A stretch of DNA of 60,912 bases from Desulfopila aestuarii DSM 18488 (lineage in GTDB: Bacteria; Desulfobacterota; Desulfobulbia; Desulfobulbales; Desulfocapsaceae), in NCBI RefSeq assembly GCF_900143695.1, contig NZ_FRFE01000031.1, positions 1-60,912 of the forward strand, in the 5' to 3' direction. Shown piece after piece: positions 8,483 through 17,639 of the stretch. The notes beneath the pieces were generated by a model. The model saw only the letters and a program-made list of their open reading frames with translations. It searched no databases and had not been told where the DNA came from. Position 1 is the stretch's first letter; every line of letters begins with the position of its first letter. The translations under genes were made by a program, and so were the position numbers.

Positions 8483-9565
8483 CTACTTCCCTGATAGTTT
8501 TCTCACGATCAATAGGATCCCCAGGTGTTCGTCGTCCTTGAAAATGTTTTTTGTTTGAAAGTTATATCCAATCCCGTCGATATTTATCTTAAAATCGATC
8601 TCCTTCTTGTTCTCGTAAGCCCTTTTCAACTCGGTTAGCTTTTCCAGGCTGTCGCCTGTCTTCTCTCCCACGTCGAGCAGGAGTTGATCGACAGTGAGCC
8701 GGGTGTTTGGGAAGTCATAGCCGTCAAGAAAGCCAAACTTGTTGGAGGCGAGCACGAGTTCGCGCTGGTTGTTGAAGAAACCAAACCCGTGGTCGAGCTG
8801 TTTGAACACTTCGCGGTATATCTCCATGTGGCCTTTGTCGGCCTGCATCTCGCTGGGCTGTTGTTCAATGATGTGCTCTACTATCCTTTGTATCTGGCTC
8901 CCCTTGTAGGTGATGGAAAACTGGACGTTGTAGGGTTTGCCCTCGTGTTTGATCGTCAGATTTTCAAAGGCACCTGCTGATACCCTTTCAATAATCGATT
9001 GCTTATCAAGGCCTTTATCCCAGAACAGGAGGTACTTTTGGCCGGTAAGGTTGCCGAAATGTTTTCGATGGAAAGGGTTCTGGTACCGAACCGTCAGGTG
9101 AGAATCGACCACGCAGATGCCAGTTTTCAGGTCGTTAAGGATGGTTAAGAGGTCGTCCCTCTCTTTTTCAAGCTCAATGGCATGGTTGTAATTTTCTCTC
9201 ATGCCGATTGCTATGGCGTTCATCTGATCGATCAGCTTGAGAGGATTGCGCGGAAGGTGTTCGTGGTGATGAGGATTCCTGCCGGCAAGGTACGTAGACG
9301 GAGGTTCCTGTGTCTCGAGAATTTCCTCGCTTTGCTGCTTATAAAGCCTTTTGGCCTCTTCAATCATCTCTTCGTAGGTGAGGCCGAAGTATTTGGCGAT
9401 GCCTTCCTGGATGTTGATGGCACAGTTTTTCGGTGGATTCACGTAGAGTCGGCTGAGATATGAGCGACTGATCTGAACATGCTCTGAGCGGGCCAGGTCT
9501 ATTTGTTTGACGCCGGAGTCAATTTTGTAGCGTAGAAAAAAATAAAAATATTCAAGGTTGCTCAT
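8483..9565 (-). CDS. HTH (XRE-like) regulator with two PAS-like domains
   Basis: The 360-residue product begins MSNLEYFYFFLRYKI and has an N-terminal helix-turn-helix (GVKQIDLARSE...SRSYLSRLY), a short amphipathic helix rich in Glu and Gln, and two PAS-like segments (about ILNDLKTGICVVDSHLTVRY and the one around FGFFNNQRELV). The 9565 start is preferred because GGAG lies six bases upstream; the open frame extends further back to 9802 but that part looks like noncoding DNA. It is divergent from the conjugation operon, with palindromes in the 395-bp gap, and probably senses a ligand or redox state to control transfer. Which signal is sensed cannot be read. Confidence 0.65.
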   Translation of the reverse strand: MSNLEYFYFFLRYKIDSGVKQIDLARSEHVQISRSYLSRLYVNPPKNCAINIQEGIAKYFGLTYEEMIEEAKRLYKQQSEEILETQEPPSTYLAGRNPHHHEHLPRNPLKLIDQMNAIAIGMRENYNHAIELEKERDDLLTILNDLKTGICVVDSHLTVRYQNPFHRKHFGNLTGQKYLLFWDKGLDKQSIIERVSAGAFENLTIKHEGKPYNVQFSITYKGSQIQRIVEHIIEQQPSEMQADKGHMEIYREVFKQLDHGFGFFNNQRELVLASNKFGFLDGYDFPNTRLTVDQLLLDVGEKTGDSLEKLTELKRAYENKKEIDFKINIDGIGYNFQTKNIFKDDEHLGILLIVRKLSGK

Positions 9566-9855
9566 TTTCATCTCCGCCCTTTTCTGGGCTGTCCTGAGTT
9601 TGTTTTTCTTCTCTGCCTGGGCCAGGATGTCGTGGAAGCGTCTGTTCACATGAGTGGACGAAACACATTTGATAATTCCTGGAATCCTAAGACAGGAATA
9701 TTCTAAGGCCCCTATAAAATCAAATAGTTTCTTTTTTTTCCTTATCTTCCTGACGAAGCCTGTTCGGCATATCTTATTAACAATGCACCATAATAGTGTC
9801 ATTGAGACTCCATCGTTGTCATTTCTGGCAATAAGGTGGACGTGGCAAATTTAAA

Positions 9856-9927
9856 TGTTGACAACATAAGATATTAGTATATTAATGCCAAATATAGTGG
9901 ATGTTGTGTCGGACAACAGTGTTGTCC
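9856..9927. promoter_or_regulatory. Operator-like palindromes in the divergent promoter of the conjugation operon
   Basis: Two inverted repeats sit 30-105 bp before the first transfer-operon gene: TGTTGACAACA at 9856-9866 and GGACAAC-AGT-GTTGTCC at 9911-9927. They share the GACAAC/GTTGTC half-site. The second is preceded by TGTCGGAC, the half-site of the palindromes after parB, so ParB or a shared repressor could act here as well. Binding by the divergent HTH-PAS protein is inference. Confidence 0.5.
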
Positions 9928-9960
9928 ATCAATATATCATGGAGGCGTTCAGGGGTGGTT

Positions 9961-10506
9961 ATGATGTTAGGCAACAGGTCTATGTGGCAACTTGCAATTG
10001 CTTGGACGAAATCCAATCGGGTGCTCATTAGATGCGTTGCTGCTCAATATCTGCCGTACATGGGGTGTAGCCTTCAGGACCTAGAGAGCGAAGCCCTCTT
10101 GACCGCCTATCAAACACTTGCCGGCTTGCTGCAAAATGAAAAGGACCTCACCCTTATGGGTCGCTATTTTCGAGTTGTCTTCCGTTCCCGGTGTATTGAA
10201 TTGACCATGGGTGTCAATGTTGTTGCTGATTGTGATATGGCTCGTATCTACGTCACGCAGGATAAAAATGTGGCCGATGAGGAATTGGATCCGGGCGTTA
10301 TTGAGGCAGCATTATCAGCATTGACCGGACGGCAGCGCCAGGTGGCACAATGGATTCTCAATCAACCCACTCCGGTAAATGCGGACATGGTTGGTCAGCA
10401 GTTTGGAATCACCGCCAGGGGCGTGAGGCGACTTATCAACTGTGCGATATCTCGGATCGAAAATGGACATCGAAGAGTTTGCCAGAACGTCTCGGCTCAC
10501 CCGTAA
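9961..10506 (+). CDS. Sigma-factor-like / region-4 HTH regulator heading the transfer operon
   Basis: The 181-residue product has no strong family match, but its C-terminal part (LSALTGRQRQVAQWIL...VGQQFGITARGVRRLINCAISRI) has the shape of a sigma region 4 / LuxR-type helix-turn-helix, and the middle (YLPYMGCSLQDLESEALLTAYQTLAG) resembles sigma region 2 of ECF-type proteins. The start at 9961 follows AGGGGTGG and avoids overlap with the operators. It overlaps the next gene by 44 bp. A role as a transcription activator of the tra operon is plausible from position only. Confidence 0.55.
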   Translation: MMLGNRSMWQLAIAWTKSNRVLIRCVAAQYLPYMGCSLQDLESEALLTAYQTLAGLLQNEKDLTLMGRYFRVVFRSRCIELTMGVNVVADCDMARIYVTQDKNVADEELDPGVIEAALSALTGRQRQVAQWILNQPTPVNADMVGQQFGITARGVRRLINCAISRIENGHRRVCQNVSAHP

Positions 10507-10885
10507 GATCTTACGCTGGATGGTGAGAAAGAAAGTGGTCGAAAATCCCCTTACTGAGGAGGATCTTGCTGGCCTCAGATTGCTTGAGAAAATCTGGGGG
10601 AAAAGCGAGATGATCAGATTGCAACTGGCCAAATATTCTAAAGCACGCAGATTGCAATTACTCACATCGCCTGACTTTGAAACGAAGTGGGAAAGGTATG
10701 CGTATACACGATTTTCCAATCTAGAGAGTGGGGTCCGACTGCCTATGAAGCAACTCATCAACGAGCTTGAATTGACCTTTGGCTTCATCTTTACACGACC
10801 ACATATCAAGCGCCTCTACAAGGTCAAGCAAAAGGTTTACAACAAGAGAAAAGCGATAGCAAAAAGCGACATGTTAGGTGTCTGA
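10463..10885 (+). CDS. Basic hypothetical protein, possible helix-turn-helix
   Basis: A 140-residue, Lys/Arg-rich protein starting MDIEEFARTSRLTRKILRWMV. The N-terminus resembles a MerR-like or excisionase-like HTH (LTRKILRWMVRKKVVENPLTEEDLAGL); the rest is basic and probably helical. It overlaps the preceding sigma-like gene by 44 bp and precedes the OmpA-like gene, so it is part of the regulatory head of the transfer operon. No family was recognised. Confidence 0.6.
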   Translation: MDIEEFARTSRLTRKILRWMVRKKVVENPLTEEDLAGLRLLEKIWGKSEMIRLQLAKYSKARRLQLLTSPDFETKWERYAYTRFSNLESGVRLPMKQLINELELTFGFIFTRPHIKRLYKVKQKVYNKRKAIAKSDMLGV

Positions 10886-10954
10886 GAATTTAGTAAATCG
10901 CGCAGATAAATAAAAAGAAACGTAGTTTCTTTGATTGGTGGAAACGAGGGGTAA

Positions 10955-11512
10955 ATGTTGAGTGAAAAATTGGCACTATTACAAGCGATTTTTGTCTCCA
11001 TCAGCATGATCTTGCCGATCATATCCCAGGGAGCGACTTTGGAGATCAGCAAGGAGGAATATGTTTACCAGATGGAGCTGACTCAAAATGTCTCTGTAGA
11101 GACATTTGTCATTTCTCACGTCGCAAAACAGAAAGCATCCCTGGAAGAAGGGCCATTTTTTGAGCGTAGCTCAGCATCCTCGTTTGCGCGCTTTACTAAG
11201 CCAATCATTGTCTATTTTCAGATCGACAACCCGGTAATTTCATCTCTTGAGTTTCAGAAAATCCGCTCTGGGTTGCTGACGCAAAACATATCACGGAAAA
11301 CCCCCTTGGTGGTGACTGGATACACCTGCCAGAAGGGGCCAGCTCGATTCAACGAATGGCTGTCCATCGAGCGTGCAAAAGCCGTAGGCGCAGTGCTGCG
11401 AAAAGAGGGATACACTGTAGCCAGAGTTGAAGGCAGAGGAGCAGCCAATCTGGTGAGCAAAAACTATTACCCCATCAACCGGCGAGTCGAGATAACGGCT
11501 CTTGATCAATGA
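10955..11512 (+). CDS. OmpA/MotB-domain envelope protein of the transfer region
   Basis: A 185-residue protein with an N-terminal hydrophobic signal segment and a C-terminal OmpA-like peptidoglycan-binding core (TPLVVTGYTCQKG, NEWLSIERAKAVGAVLRKEGY, GRGAANLVS, NRRVEITAL). The start at 10955 follows GAGGGG. It stands just upstream of the pilin gene and probably anchors the transfer apparatus to peptidoglycan. OmpA-like proteins are not part of the classic F operon, so this is an accessory component. Confidence 0.75.
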   Translation: MLSEKLALLQAIFVSISMILPIISQGATLEISKEEYVYQMELTQNVSVETFVISHVAKQKASLEEGPFFERSSASSFARFTKPIIVYFQIDNPVISSLEFQKIRSGLLTQNISRKTPLVVTGYTCQKGPARFNEWLSIERAKAVGAVLRKEGYTVARVEGRGAANLVSKNYYPINRRVEITALDQ

Positions 11513-11563
11513 TCCTGCCCATGGAGGACAGACATTTTCATCATCTCTGCAATGGAGGAAAAA

Positions 11564-11875
11564 ATGAGCAATGAAAACCATCCCAAAACAATCACCGTTA
11601 CCGCCTTGACCATTGCTTGCCTCGTTATCGCAAGTAACGCTCTGGCAATGACCACCCCGGCAGCGGGGTCGTTTGCCTACGACCTCTATGATGTGGGGGT
11701 TAATCAGATTTTGCTTGGGCCTATTGGCTTTGTTGGCGGGTGTAGTGTCATGGTCCTGGCAGGGATCCTGGCAATTCGTCAGATGCTGCTTCCTGCTGCA
11801 GGGGCAGTTCTGGGTGGAGCCTTTATGTTGAAAGCTGATTCGGTCGTTCAGTCTGTCGGGGCTGTCATCAGCTAA
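11564..11875 (+). CDS. traA: TraA-like conjugative pilin precursor
   Basis: A 103-residue protein with a leader ending ASNALA and a mature part of about 72 residues containing two hydrophobic segments (LLGPIGFVGGCSVMVLAGIL and MLLPAAGAVLGGAFML), the layout of F-type propilins. The start at 11564 has GGAGG five bases upstream. It sits directly before traL as in F-like operons. The sequence does not match a particular TraA, so the call rests on size, topology and position. Confidence 0.75.
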   Translation: MSNENHPKTITVTALTIACLVIASNALAMTTPAAGSFAYDLYDVGVNQILLGPIGFVGGCSVMVLAGILAIRQMLLPAAGAVLGGAFMLKADSVVQSVGAVIS

Positions 11876-11936
11876 TCCATATTGATTAGTCATCCAGGCT
11901 CCAGGTCACCTCGCCTGGATGACTTCAGAGGGCGCA

Positions 11937-12218
11937 ATGAATACGTACAAAAACCAGAAACCATTTCCTCAATACCTGAGCAAGCCGATTCAGGTGCTCT
12001 GGTTTGAGTTGGATGAGCTGATCATCTTCATTTTTACCCTCACTTTCGCGCTGATCTACGGCGGATTCATGTGGGTAATCTTTATCGCTATGCAATGGTC
12101 TTACACACGTACTAAGCGTAAGCATGCCAGAGGATTTTTGAAACACATCCTCTATATGCTCGGCCTGATAGAGATGAAGGGCTACCCAGAATATTTCGAG
12201 AAGGAGTTTCACGAATGA
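11937..12218 (+). CDS. traL: TraL-like conjugation protein
   Basis: A 93-residue membrane protein beginning MNTYKNQKPFPQYLSKPIQVLWFELDEL (first 20 residues decide the family: short cytosolic N-terminus, P/Y-rich), followed by a long hydrophobic stretch and a basic C-terminus, as in F TraL. TraL belongs to the inner-membrane pilus-assembly set. The ATG at 11937 is preceded by GAGGG. It overlaps traE by 4 bp. Confidence 0.85.
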   Translation: MNTYKNQKPFPQYLSKPIQVLWFELDELIIFIFTLTFALIYGGFMWVIFIAMQWSYTRTKRKHARGFLKHILYMLGLIEMKGYPEYFEKEFHE

Positions 12219-12805
12219 AGATTAGCGATTATCTGCAAAAATCCAGTGCCCTTTTCGATGAGAATCGGCTCTTGAAGTTCGTGTTTGTCGTCATGTCCGG
12301 AGCGCTATGCTTCAACTCGCTGATGACGTACAGGGCGGTCACGTATCAACGGACGATTTTGATACCGCCAAAAATGACCGGTGAAGTGGAGTTCGTCCAA
12401 GGGAAACCAACGGAAAAGTACATTCGGGACATAAGTCGAACCATCGCCAATCTGGTTGGCACCTACTCTCCGTCAACAGCCCGGGAGAACTTCGAGGCAC
12501 TGCTCTATTATTACGCCCCTGAATCATTTCCTGAGGCTTCGAAAAACTGGTACTCGCTCGCCAGCCGGGCGGAAGAAGGCTTGGTCAGCTCCACCTTTTA
12601 CCTCCAAAATCTCCATTTTGACGAGAAAACCATCGAATTGCTCGGCCAGCTTGTGCAGTACACCGGCAACACGCCTTTAGAAAACACCACCAGATCCTAT
12701 CTGGTCGACTACCGAATAGAAGATGGCCGGTTTTATCTCCTCGCCGTCAAGGAAAAAGGTCAGAAGGGCTTGGCCGAGGTGGATACGAAACAGGAGGCGA
12801 GATGA
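12215..12805 (+). CDS. traE: TraE-like conjugation protein (VirB5/VirB8-like position)
   Basis: A 196-residue protein with one N-terminal transmembrane helix and a periplasmic VirB8-like domain; the motif TILIPPKMTGEVEF and a NWYSLASRA-type stretch match TraE of F-type systems. It would bridge the inner membrane and the core complex during pilus assembly. It overlaps traL by 4 bp and traK by 4 bp. Confidence 0.88.
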   Translation: MKISDYLQKSSALFDENRLLKFVFVVMSGALCFNSLMTYRAVTYQRTILIPPKMTGEVEFVQGKPTEKYIRDISRTIANLVGTYSPSTARENFEALLYYYAPESFPEASKNWYSLASRAEEGLVSSTFYLQNLHFDEKTIELLGQLVQYTGNTPLENTTRSYLVDYRIEDGRFYLLAVKEKGQKGLAEVDTKQEAR

Positions 12806-13536
12806 AAAATATCTGGGCAGTTGTGGTCATGCTTTCTCTGGTGAGTACCGGAGCCTGGGCTGAGCAGTCCGTTGCTCCGGATGTGCGGACAATGGTCAAG
12901 GTCTCCAATCGTGATGTGAACCGTTTTGTCTGTCCAGGCGTCATGCAGGACATGATCTACAGTAAGGAAAAGGATATCAGTGGCCATTTTTCTAAAAAGG
13001 ACGCCTTCGTCAAGTTCAAGATAAAGAAGCTTGGCAGTAGTACACAGTATGCCACAGCCGATAATGAGCTGTTTCTGGTATGTGATGGCAATGTCTACAA
13101 CGTCATCGCGCAGCCAGCCAGCATACCCTCGACAACGGTGCGACTGACCCCACCCGAAGGGGACAGCTTCAAGAAAAATCTTGCCCTGTTCAAGAACATG
13201 CCACTGGAGAAACAGGCCCTGCACATCATTCGAGAGGCATACAGCGAACAGTACCCATCCAGTTACAAGATCACGGAGAAAAAGCAGAAGGTGGCAGTCC
13301 GGCCAGATCTTGAGGTCCATCTCAATCAGTATGTGGATGTCGAGGGCGTTGGCCTGCGTTTGAGACGCTATGATGTACAGTCGGTGGCATCCGCCAGCAT
13401 CAAGGTGACAGAGACAGATTTCCTCAGGTCCACAATCAGCCCGGCCTTGCTGGCAGTTGCCGTCGAGGATCACACCTTGCGTCCTCGCCAGACGACCCGG
13501 GTGTTTGTCGTGGAGAAGAGGGAGGGCATGAAATGA
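12802..13536 (+). CDS. traK: TraK-like outer-membrane core protein
   Basis: A 244-residue exported protein with signal peptide ending AWA and a secretin-like / VirB9-like body (VKVSNRDVNRFVCPG...). TraK forms the outer-membrane core with TraV and TraB in F-type systems. It has the family's usual length and the usual place between traE and traB, with 4-bp overlaps on both sides. Confidence 0.88.
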   Translation: MKNIWAVVVMLSLVSTGAWAEQSVAPDVRTMVKVSNRDVNRFVCPGVMQDMIYSKEKDISGHFSKKDAFVKFKIKKLGSSTQYATADNELFLVCDGNVYNVIAQPASIPSTTVRLTPPEGDSFKKNLALFKNMPLEKQALHIIREAYSEQYPSSYKITEKKQKVAVRPDLEVHLNQYVDVEGVGLRLRRYDVQSVASASIKVTETDFLRSTISPALLAVAVEDHTLRPRQTTRVFVVEKREGMK

Positions 13537-14693
13537 AGCACTTTGACAAGCTTGAGCCCAGACAAAAAAAGCAGGTCGTCTGGGCGGTTATCGGTATCAT
13601 CCTGTTTATACTCATTATGGCTGGTTACAACCTGCGATCCCAACGTACCTTAGAGCTTGCGGGACAGCCAAACGTAAAGGCGGTTGAGCTTGAGCCTGAT
13701 CTGATCGAAAAGACCATGCTGCGGGAGGCAAGGCGGGAACTGGAGAGTCTTCGGGTAGAGATCGAGAAGCTCAAAAATGAGCAGGAGCTGCACAAGAGAA
13801 AACAGCCGGAGAAGGCAGAGCAGTCGATTCTCCCGAGTGCCGATGAGATCGCAAAAAGTCCTCCACCGGCCACGGTTGCTGAAAAAACCAAATGGCCTAT
13901 GCCCATGGGTGAGGAGGTGGCTCCTCGCGCGCGAGCCCGCACTGTCCCACCAGCGGCGATACCCGACCCTGAACCACTTGTGATCGGTGAAATTGAGGTG
14001 CTTTCCAATCCGGAAGCTGAGGTGATTGAGGAGCCGAAAAAAAAAGGACGAGCGGTCTATTTACCACCGTCCTTCATGGAGGCCAGCCTGTTGACCGGTT
14101 TCGACGCCTCCACCAGCAGAAAGGGCAAGGGTGATCCGGAACCGATGCTCCTTCGTATCCAGACTCCGGCGGTGCTGCCCAATGACGTGAAAGGGGACGT
14201 GGAAGGGTGCTTTGTGGTGGCCGAAGCTGTCGGGAGGTTGGATAAGGAGCGGGCGGATGTCCGCCTGGTGTCGCTTTCCTGTCTCTCCAAAAATGGTCAG
14301 GCCGTCATCGATGAGCAGGTGAAAGGGTTTGTGACGGACTCCGACTCCAAGGTCGGGCTTTCTGGCCGCGTTGTCTCCCGCATGGGAGCGGCTACCGCCA
14401 GGGCTGTTGTTGCCGGGCTGTTTGGTGGGGCAGGGGATTGGCTAAAAGCGGCCTCTACCACCACATCTGTTTCCGCCCTTGGTTCAACCCAGACTGTAGA
14501 ATCTGGAGACATTGTGCCATATGCGGTTGGTGGTGGTCTTGCTGAAGGGGCTGATACCTTGCGGGATTTTTATGTGGATCTGGTCAAGCAGACCACACCG
14601 GTGATCGAGGTTGGTGCCACCAAGAAAATCACGGTGGTGATTTCAGAGGGTAAGGAACTGGTGATCAGGGAGATTGACAGTGGAACGATTTAA
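13533..14693 (+). CDS. traB: TraB-like core-complex scaffold (VirB10 family)
   Basis: A 386-residue protein with one N-terminal membrane helix (residues about 16-32), a coiled-coil (LRREARRELESLRVEIEKLK region), a proline-rich linker and a VirB10-type C-terminal domain (TGFDASTSRKGKGDPEPMLL, GCFVVAEAVG, VRLVSLSCL, GFVTDSDSKVGLSG). It spans the envelope and transmits energy to the outer-membrane pore. It overlaps traK and is followed by the traV lipoprotein, the standard order. Confidence 0.92.
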   Translation: MKHFDKLEPRQKKQVVWAVIGIILFILIMAGYNLRSQRTLELAGQPNVKAVELEPDLIEKTMLREARRELESLRVEIEKLKNEQELHKRKQPEKAEQSILPSADEIAKSPPPATVAEKTKWPMPMGEEVAPRARARTVPPAAIPDPEPLVIGEIEVLSNPEAEVIEEPKKKGRAVYLPPSFMEASLLTGFDASTSRKGKGDPEPMLLRIQTPAVLPNDVKGDVEGCFVVAEAVGRLDKERADVRLVSLSCLSKNGQAVIDEQVKGFVTDSDSKVGLSGRVVSRMGAATARAVVAGLFGGAGDWLKAASTTTSVSALGSTQTVESGDIVPYAVGGGLAEGADTLRDFYVDLVKQTTPVIEVGATKKITVVISEGKELVIREIDSGTI

Positions 14694-15087
14694 GCGGTTG
14701 GTGGGCGTACTGCTCCTGACAGGGCTTTCAGCCTGTGCTCCTCTTGAGCAGGTGGTCAATCCGTATGAAGAGGATTTCAAGTGCAAGGCCGGTGAGGACA
14801 CAGGTAAGTGTGTTGACACCTCCACCGCCTACAAAGCGGCGAGGTTTCCCGGCATCGAGCCGGGTATGACCAGCGAAGGTCTAAACGAACACGATCAGCG
14901 CTACCAGATGGTTGCCGGACTCTTGGAAGAGCCCCGAAAGCCTCTCCTGCAACCGCCGAAAATTCTCAGGGTTCTGCTGCTGCCTTATGAAGGGGAAGGG
15001 CAAGAGCTGTTTATGACGAGATATGCCTATGTGAAGGTTGAGGATTCCAATTGGATACTCAGCGAGATTCACGAAACTTCAAGATAA
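14680..15087 (+). CDS. traV: TraV-like conjugation lipoprotein (VirB7-like)
   Basis: A protein of about 135 residues with a lipobox LTGLSAC and a short Cys-containing segment (FKCKAGEDTGKCVD) typical of TraV, which anchors the TraK/TraB ring in the outer membrane. GTG at 14680 and TTG at 14674 are both possible starts; AGGGA lies about nine bases before the GTG. It overlaps the end of traB. Confidence 0.82.
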   Translation: MERFKRLVGVLLLTGLSACAPLEQVVNPYEEDFKCKAGEDTGKCVDTSTAYKAARFPGIEPGMTSEGLNEHDQRYQMVAGLLEEPRKPLLQPPKILRVLLLPYEGEGQELFMTRYAYVKVEDSNWILSEIHETSR

Positions 15088-15092
15088 ACGTT

Positions 15093-17639
15093 ATGTTACT
15101 CACGCTCTTACAGCGTCTCGGCGTAGGCGGGCGAGACCATATCAGGCAATCAGATCTCGACAAAATGACAAAACGGACGCCGTTTTCGTCCTTTCTGAAC
15201 TATGTGGCCTATGACGAGAAGACAGAAGTCTATCTTAATCAGGATGACAGCTTTGGGCTCTTATGGGAAGGCTATCCGGTCGTCTATGCCGGCCCGAAGA
15301 CCATCAATGCCCTGGAGGGCCTCTTTCGGGCTGGTATCCCAAAAGACAGTGTTATCCAGCTCACCTGTCACGCCGACTCCCATATTGAGCCGATACTTGA
15401 TCGCTACAGAGCCAGCAGGACCAGGTGTGACAAGATTATCGAGTCCAATACCGACAAGGTCGTGGACTTTATAACCCTTGGCAAGGAGGGGCTCAGGTCC
15501 TGCAGCAATATTCCGGTCAGAAATTTCCGGCTCTATGTGGCCCTGACAGTCCCCGAAAACAGTAAAGGAATGCCAAGGCCTGAAGATTTGGCCGATCCGG
15601 CCAAGGCCGCACCGCTCATGGAGATCAAACGACAGATCAATGAAACGCTGAAAGCCGCTCTGCTCTCTCCACGTCATATGCGACCCGAGGAACTGTTGGA
15701 ATGGCTGCGGCGGCTGATAAACGCCTATCCAACCCATTACCCAGAACAGAATTTCAACGCCTACAGTGATCAGGTCCCTCTGCGCAAGCAGATTATTACA
15801 GCTGACACGGTGATCCGTGAGGAAAAGGATCACATGGTGGTTGGTGAAAACTATTTTTGCTGCACGACCCCCAAGGTTATTCCCAAGCAGGTTGACTCCC
15901 TGCAGACCAACGCCTTGTTCGGGGGCATCTGGGGGGTGATCTCCGATGCCGATCAGATCAAGACCGGCTTTCTCTACACCTTCAATATCATTTTTGAGAA
16001 AGGTTTGGAGATGCAGATCCACGGCAAGTGCAACTTGCTTTTGAACCAGCAGGCCGTCGGTTCCCTCTCGTCGAGCCTCAGGAGAAGGCAAGGGGAGTTC
16101 CTTGAGGCTGCAGATCGACTTGAGCATGGGGAAAAATTCGTCAAGGTGATCCCTCTCGTCTGGGTATGGAGTGATAACCTTGAAAAAACAAGGGACTCCC
16201 TGACCAGGGTGCGAAGGTTGTGGGAGAATCAGGGGTATGTGATGCAGAAGGACAACATGATCCTCAAGATCCTGTTTCTCTCGTCTTTGCCGTTCTGCAT
16301 GTACACCAGCGGCAAGAATATCGATAATCTTGAGCGGGATTTTGTGGCTCCGGTCACCTCGGTCACGCAAATCCTGCCAGTCCAGGGGGATTTCTCCGGG
16401 TCCGGCGGAGAACCTCGGCTGATCTTTACCGGTCGCAAAGGGCAGATCGTCTCTTTAGACTTCTTTGCCAAAGGGGCTGCCAACCATAACGTGCTCTGCT
16501 GCGCTACCTCAGGATCCGGCAAATCCTTTCTCATCAATTATATCGCGTTCAATTACTACTCGTGCAATGCGATGGTGCGGATTATCGACATCGGTGGCTC
16601 ATACAAAAAGATCGCACGGATGCTCGGAGCCAAATATCTTGACTTCCAGGCCGACACCAATGTGTGCCTCAATCCGTTTACCCACATCATTGAACCAGGC
16701 GAGGAGTTGAAGTCCGTGGCTGCGGTCTTTGCTCAGATGGCCTACTCCAACTCGGATACAGACAAATGTAATGATACCGAAATGAACCTGATCCGGAATG
16801 CGGTGAGATGGGCATGGCAGGAGCGGGGGAGGGATGCCGATGCGGATACGGTCTACGAATTTCTGATGAAATTCCCAGCGGTGCCAAACGCCGATCTTGA
16901 GGAGTTGGCGGACAACCAGACGCTGGTTGAATCCGCCAGAAAGCTGGCCTTCAATATCCGTGAGTTCACCAGCCATGGATTTCACGGGAAGTTCTTTGTC
17001 GGGCCATCCTCTTTTGATATCCGCAGGGACGAGTTCGTGGTTCTGGAGCTGGAAAATCTTAAGGTACAGCCCGATCTCTATCGGGTTGTGACCCTGCTCA
17101 TTATCAACGCGGTCACCCAGGACCTCTATCTCTCCGACCGGTCCCGGCCAAGATTGGTGATCTTTGAGGAGGCGTGGCAGTTCCTGGACAAAGCAGCCAT
17201 GCTTGCCCCGGTGATCAATGAAGGCTATCGCCGGGCCAGAAAATATAACGGCTCCTTCATGGTCGTTACCCAGTCCCTGCTCGATATGGGAAACTTTGGT
17301 GAGGTGGGCAATGTGATCAACGGCAACTCGGCTTTCAAGATCCTCCTGGAATCATCTGATTTCGGTCAGGCCAGGAATCTCGGGATTATCGATTATGACG
17401 GCTTCACCATGGAGCTGCTCAAAAGCCTCAAGTCCAGCCCTCCGTACTATTCAGAAATCTTTTTCGATACGCCGTTCGGCCTCGGTGTCTCCCGTTTGGT
17501 GGTGAACGATTATGCCTACTTTATCTACACCTCGAAGGCTGCTGAGATCGCGATGATCGGGAAGATGGTGGATGAGGGCAGCACCCACCATGAAGCTATT
17601 GAGCAGATGGTTGCACTGAGAGAGCAGGGTGAGATCTGA
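15093..17639 (+). CDS. traC: TraC-like conjugative transfer ATPase (VirB4 family)
   Basis: A large ATPase of about 848 residues: an N-terminal VirB4/TraC domain and a C-terminal RecA-like domain with Walker A SGSGKS (about residue 472) and Walker B LVIFEEAWQFLD. It powers pilus assembly and is conserved in all F-type systems. The open frame extends back to 15051, but ATG 15093 lies 5 bp after traV, so it is preferred. Confidence 0.93.
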   Translation: MLLTLLQRLGVGGRDHIRQSDLDKMTKRTPFSSFLNYVAYDEKTEVYLNQDDSFGLLWEGYPVVYAGPKTINALEGLFRAGIPKDSVIQLTCHADSHIEPILDRYRASRTRCDKIIESNTDKVVDFITLGKEGLRSCSNIPVRNFRLYVALTVPENSKGMPRPEDLADPAKAAPLMEIKRQINETLKAALLSPRHMRPEELLEWLRRLINAYPTHYPEQNFNAYSDQVPLRKQIITADTVIREEKDHMVVGENYFCCTTPKVIPKQVDSLQTNALFGGIWGVISDADQIKTGFLYTFNIIFEKGLEMQIHGKCNLLLNQQAVGSLSSSLRRRQGEFLEAADRLEHGEKFVKVIPLVWVWSDNLEKTRDSLTRVRRLWENQGYVMQKDNMILKILFLSSLPFCMYTSGKNIDNLERDFVAPVTSVTQILPVQGDFSGSGGEPRLIFTGRKGQIVSLDFFAKGAANHNVLCCATSGSGKSFLINYIAFNYYSCNAMVRIIDIGGSYKKIARMLGAKYLDFQADTNVCLNPFTHIIEPGEELKSVAAVFAQMAYSNSDTDKCNDTEMNLIRNAVRWAWQERGRDADADTVYEFLMKFPAVPNADLEELADNQTLVESARKLAFNIREFTSHGFHGKFFVGPSSFDIRRDEFVVLELENLKVQPDLYRVVTLLIINAVTQDLYLSDRSRPRLVIFEEAWQFLDKAAMLAPVINEGYRRARKYNGSFMVVTQSLLDMGNFGEVGNVINGNSAFKILLESSDFGQARNLGIIDYDGFTMELLKSLKSSPPYYSEIFFDTPFGLGVSRLVVNDYAYFIYTSKAAEIAMIGKMVDEGSTHHEAIEQMVALREQGEI

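Noticed and set aside
8483-9802. Longer start (9802) for the HTH-PAS regulator
   Set aside because: The extra residues have no recognisable domain and the internal start at 9565 has a good ribosome site.
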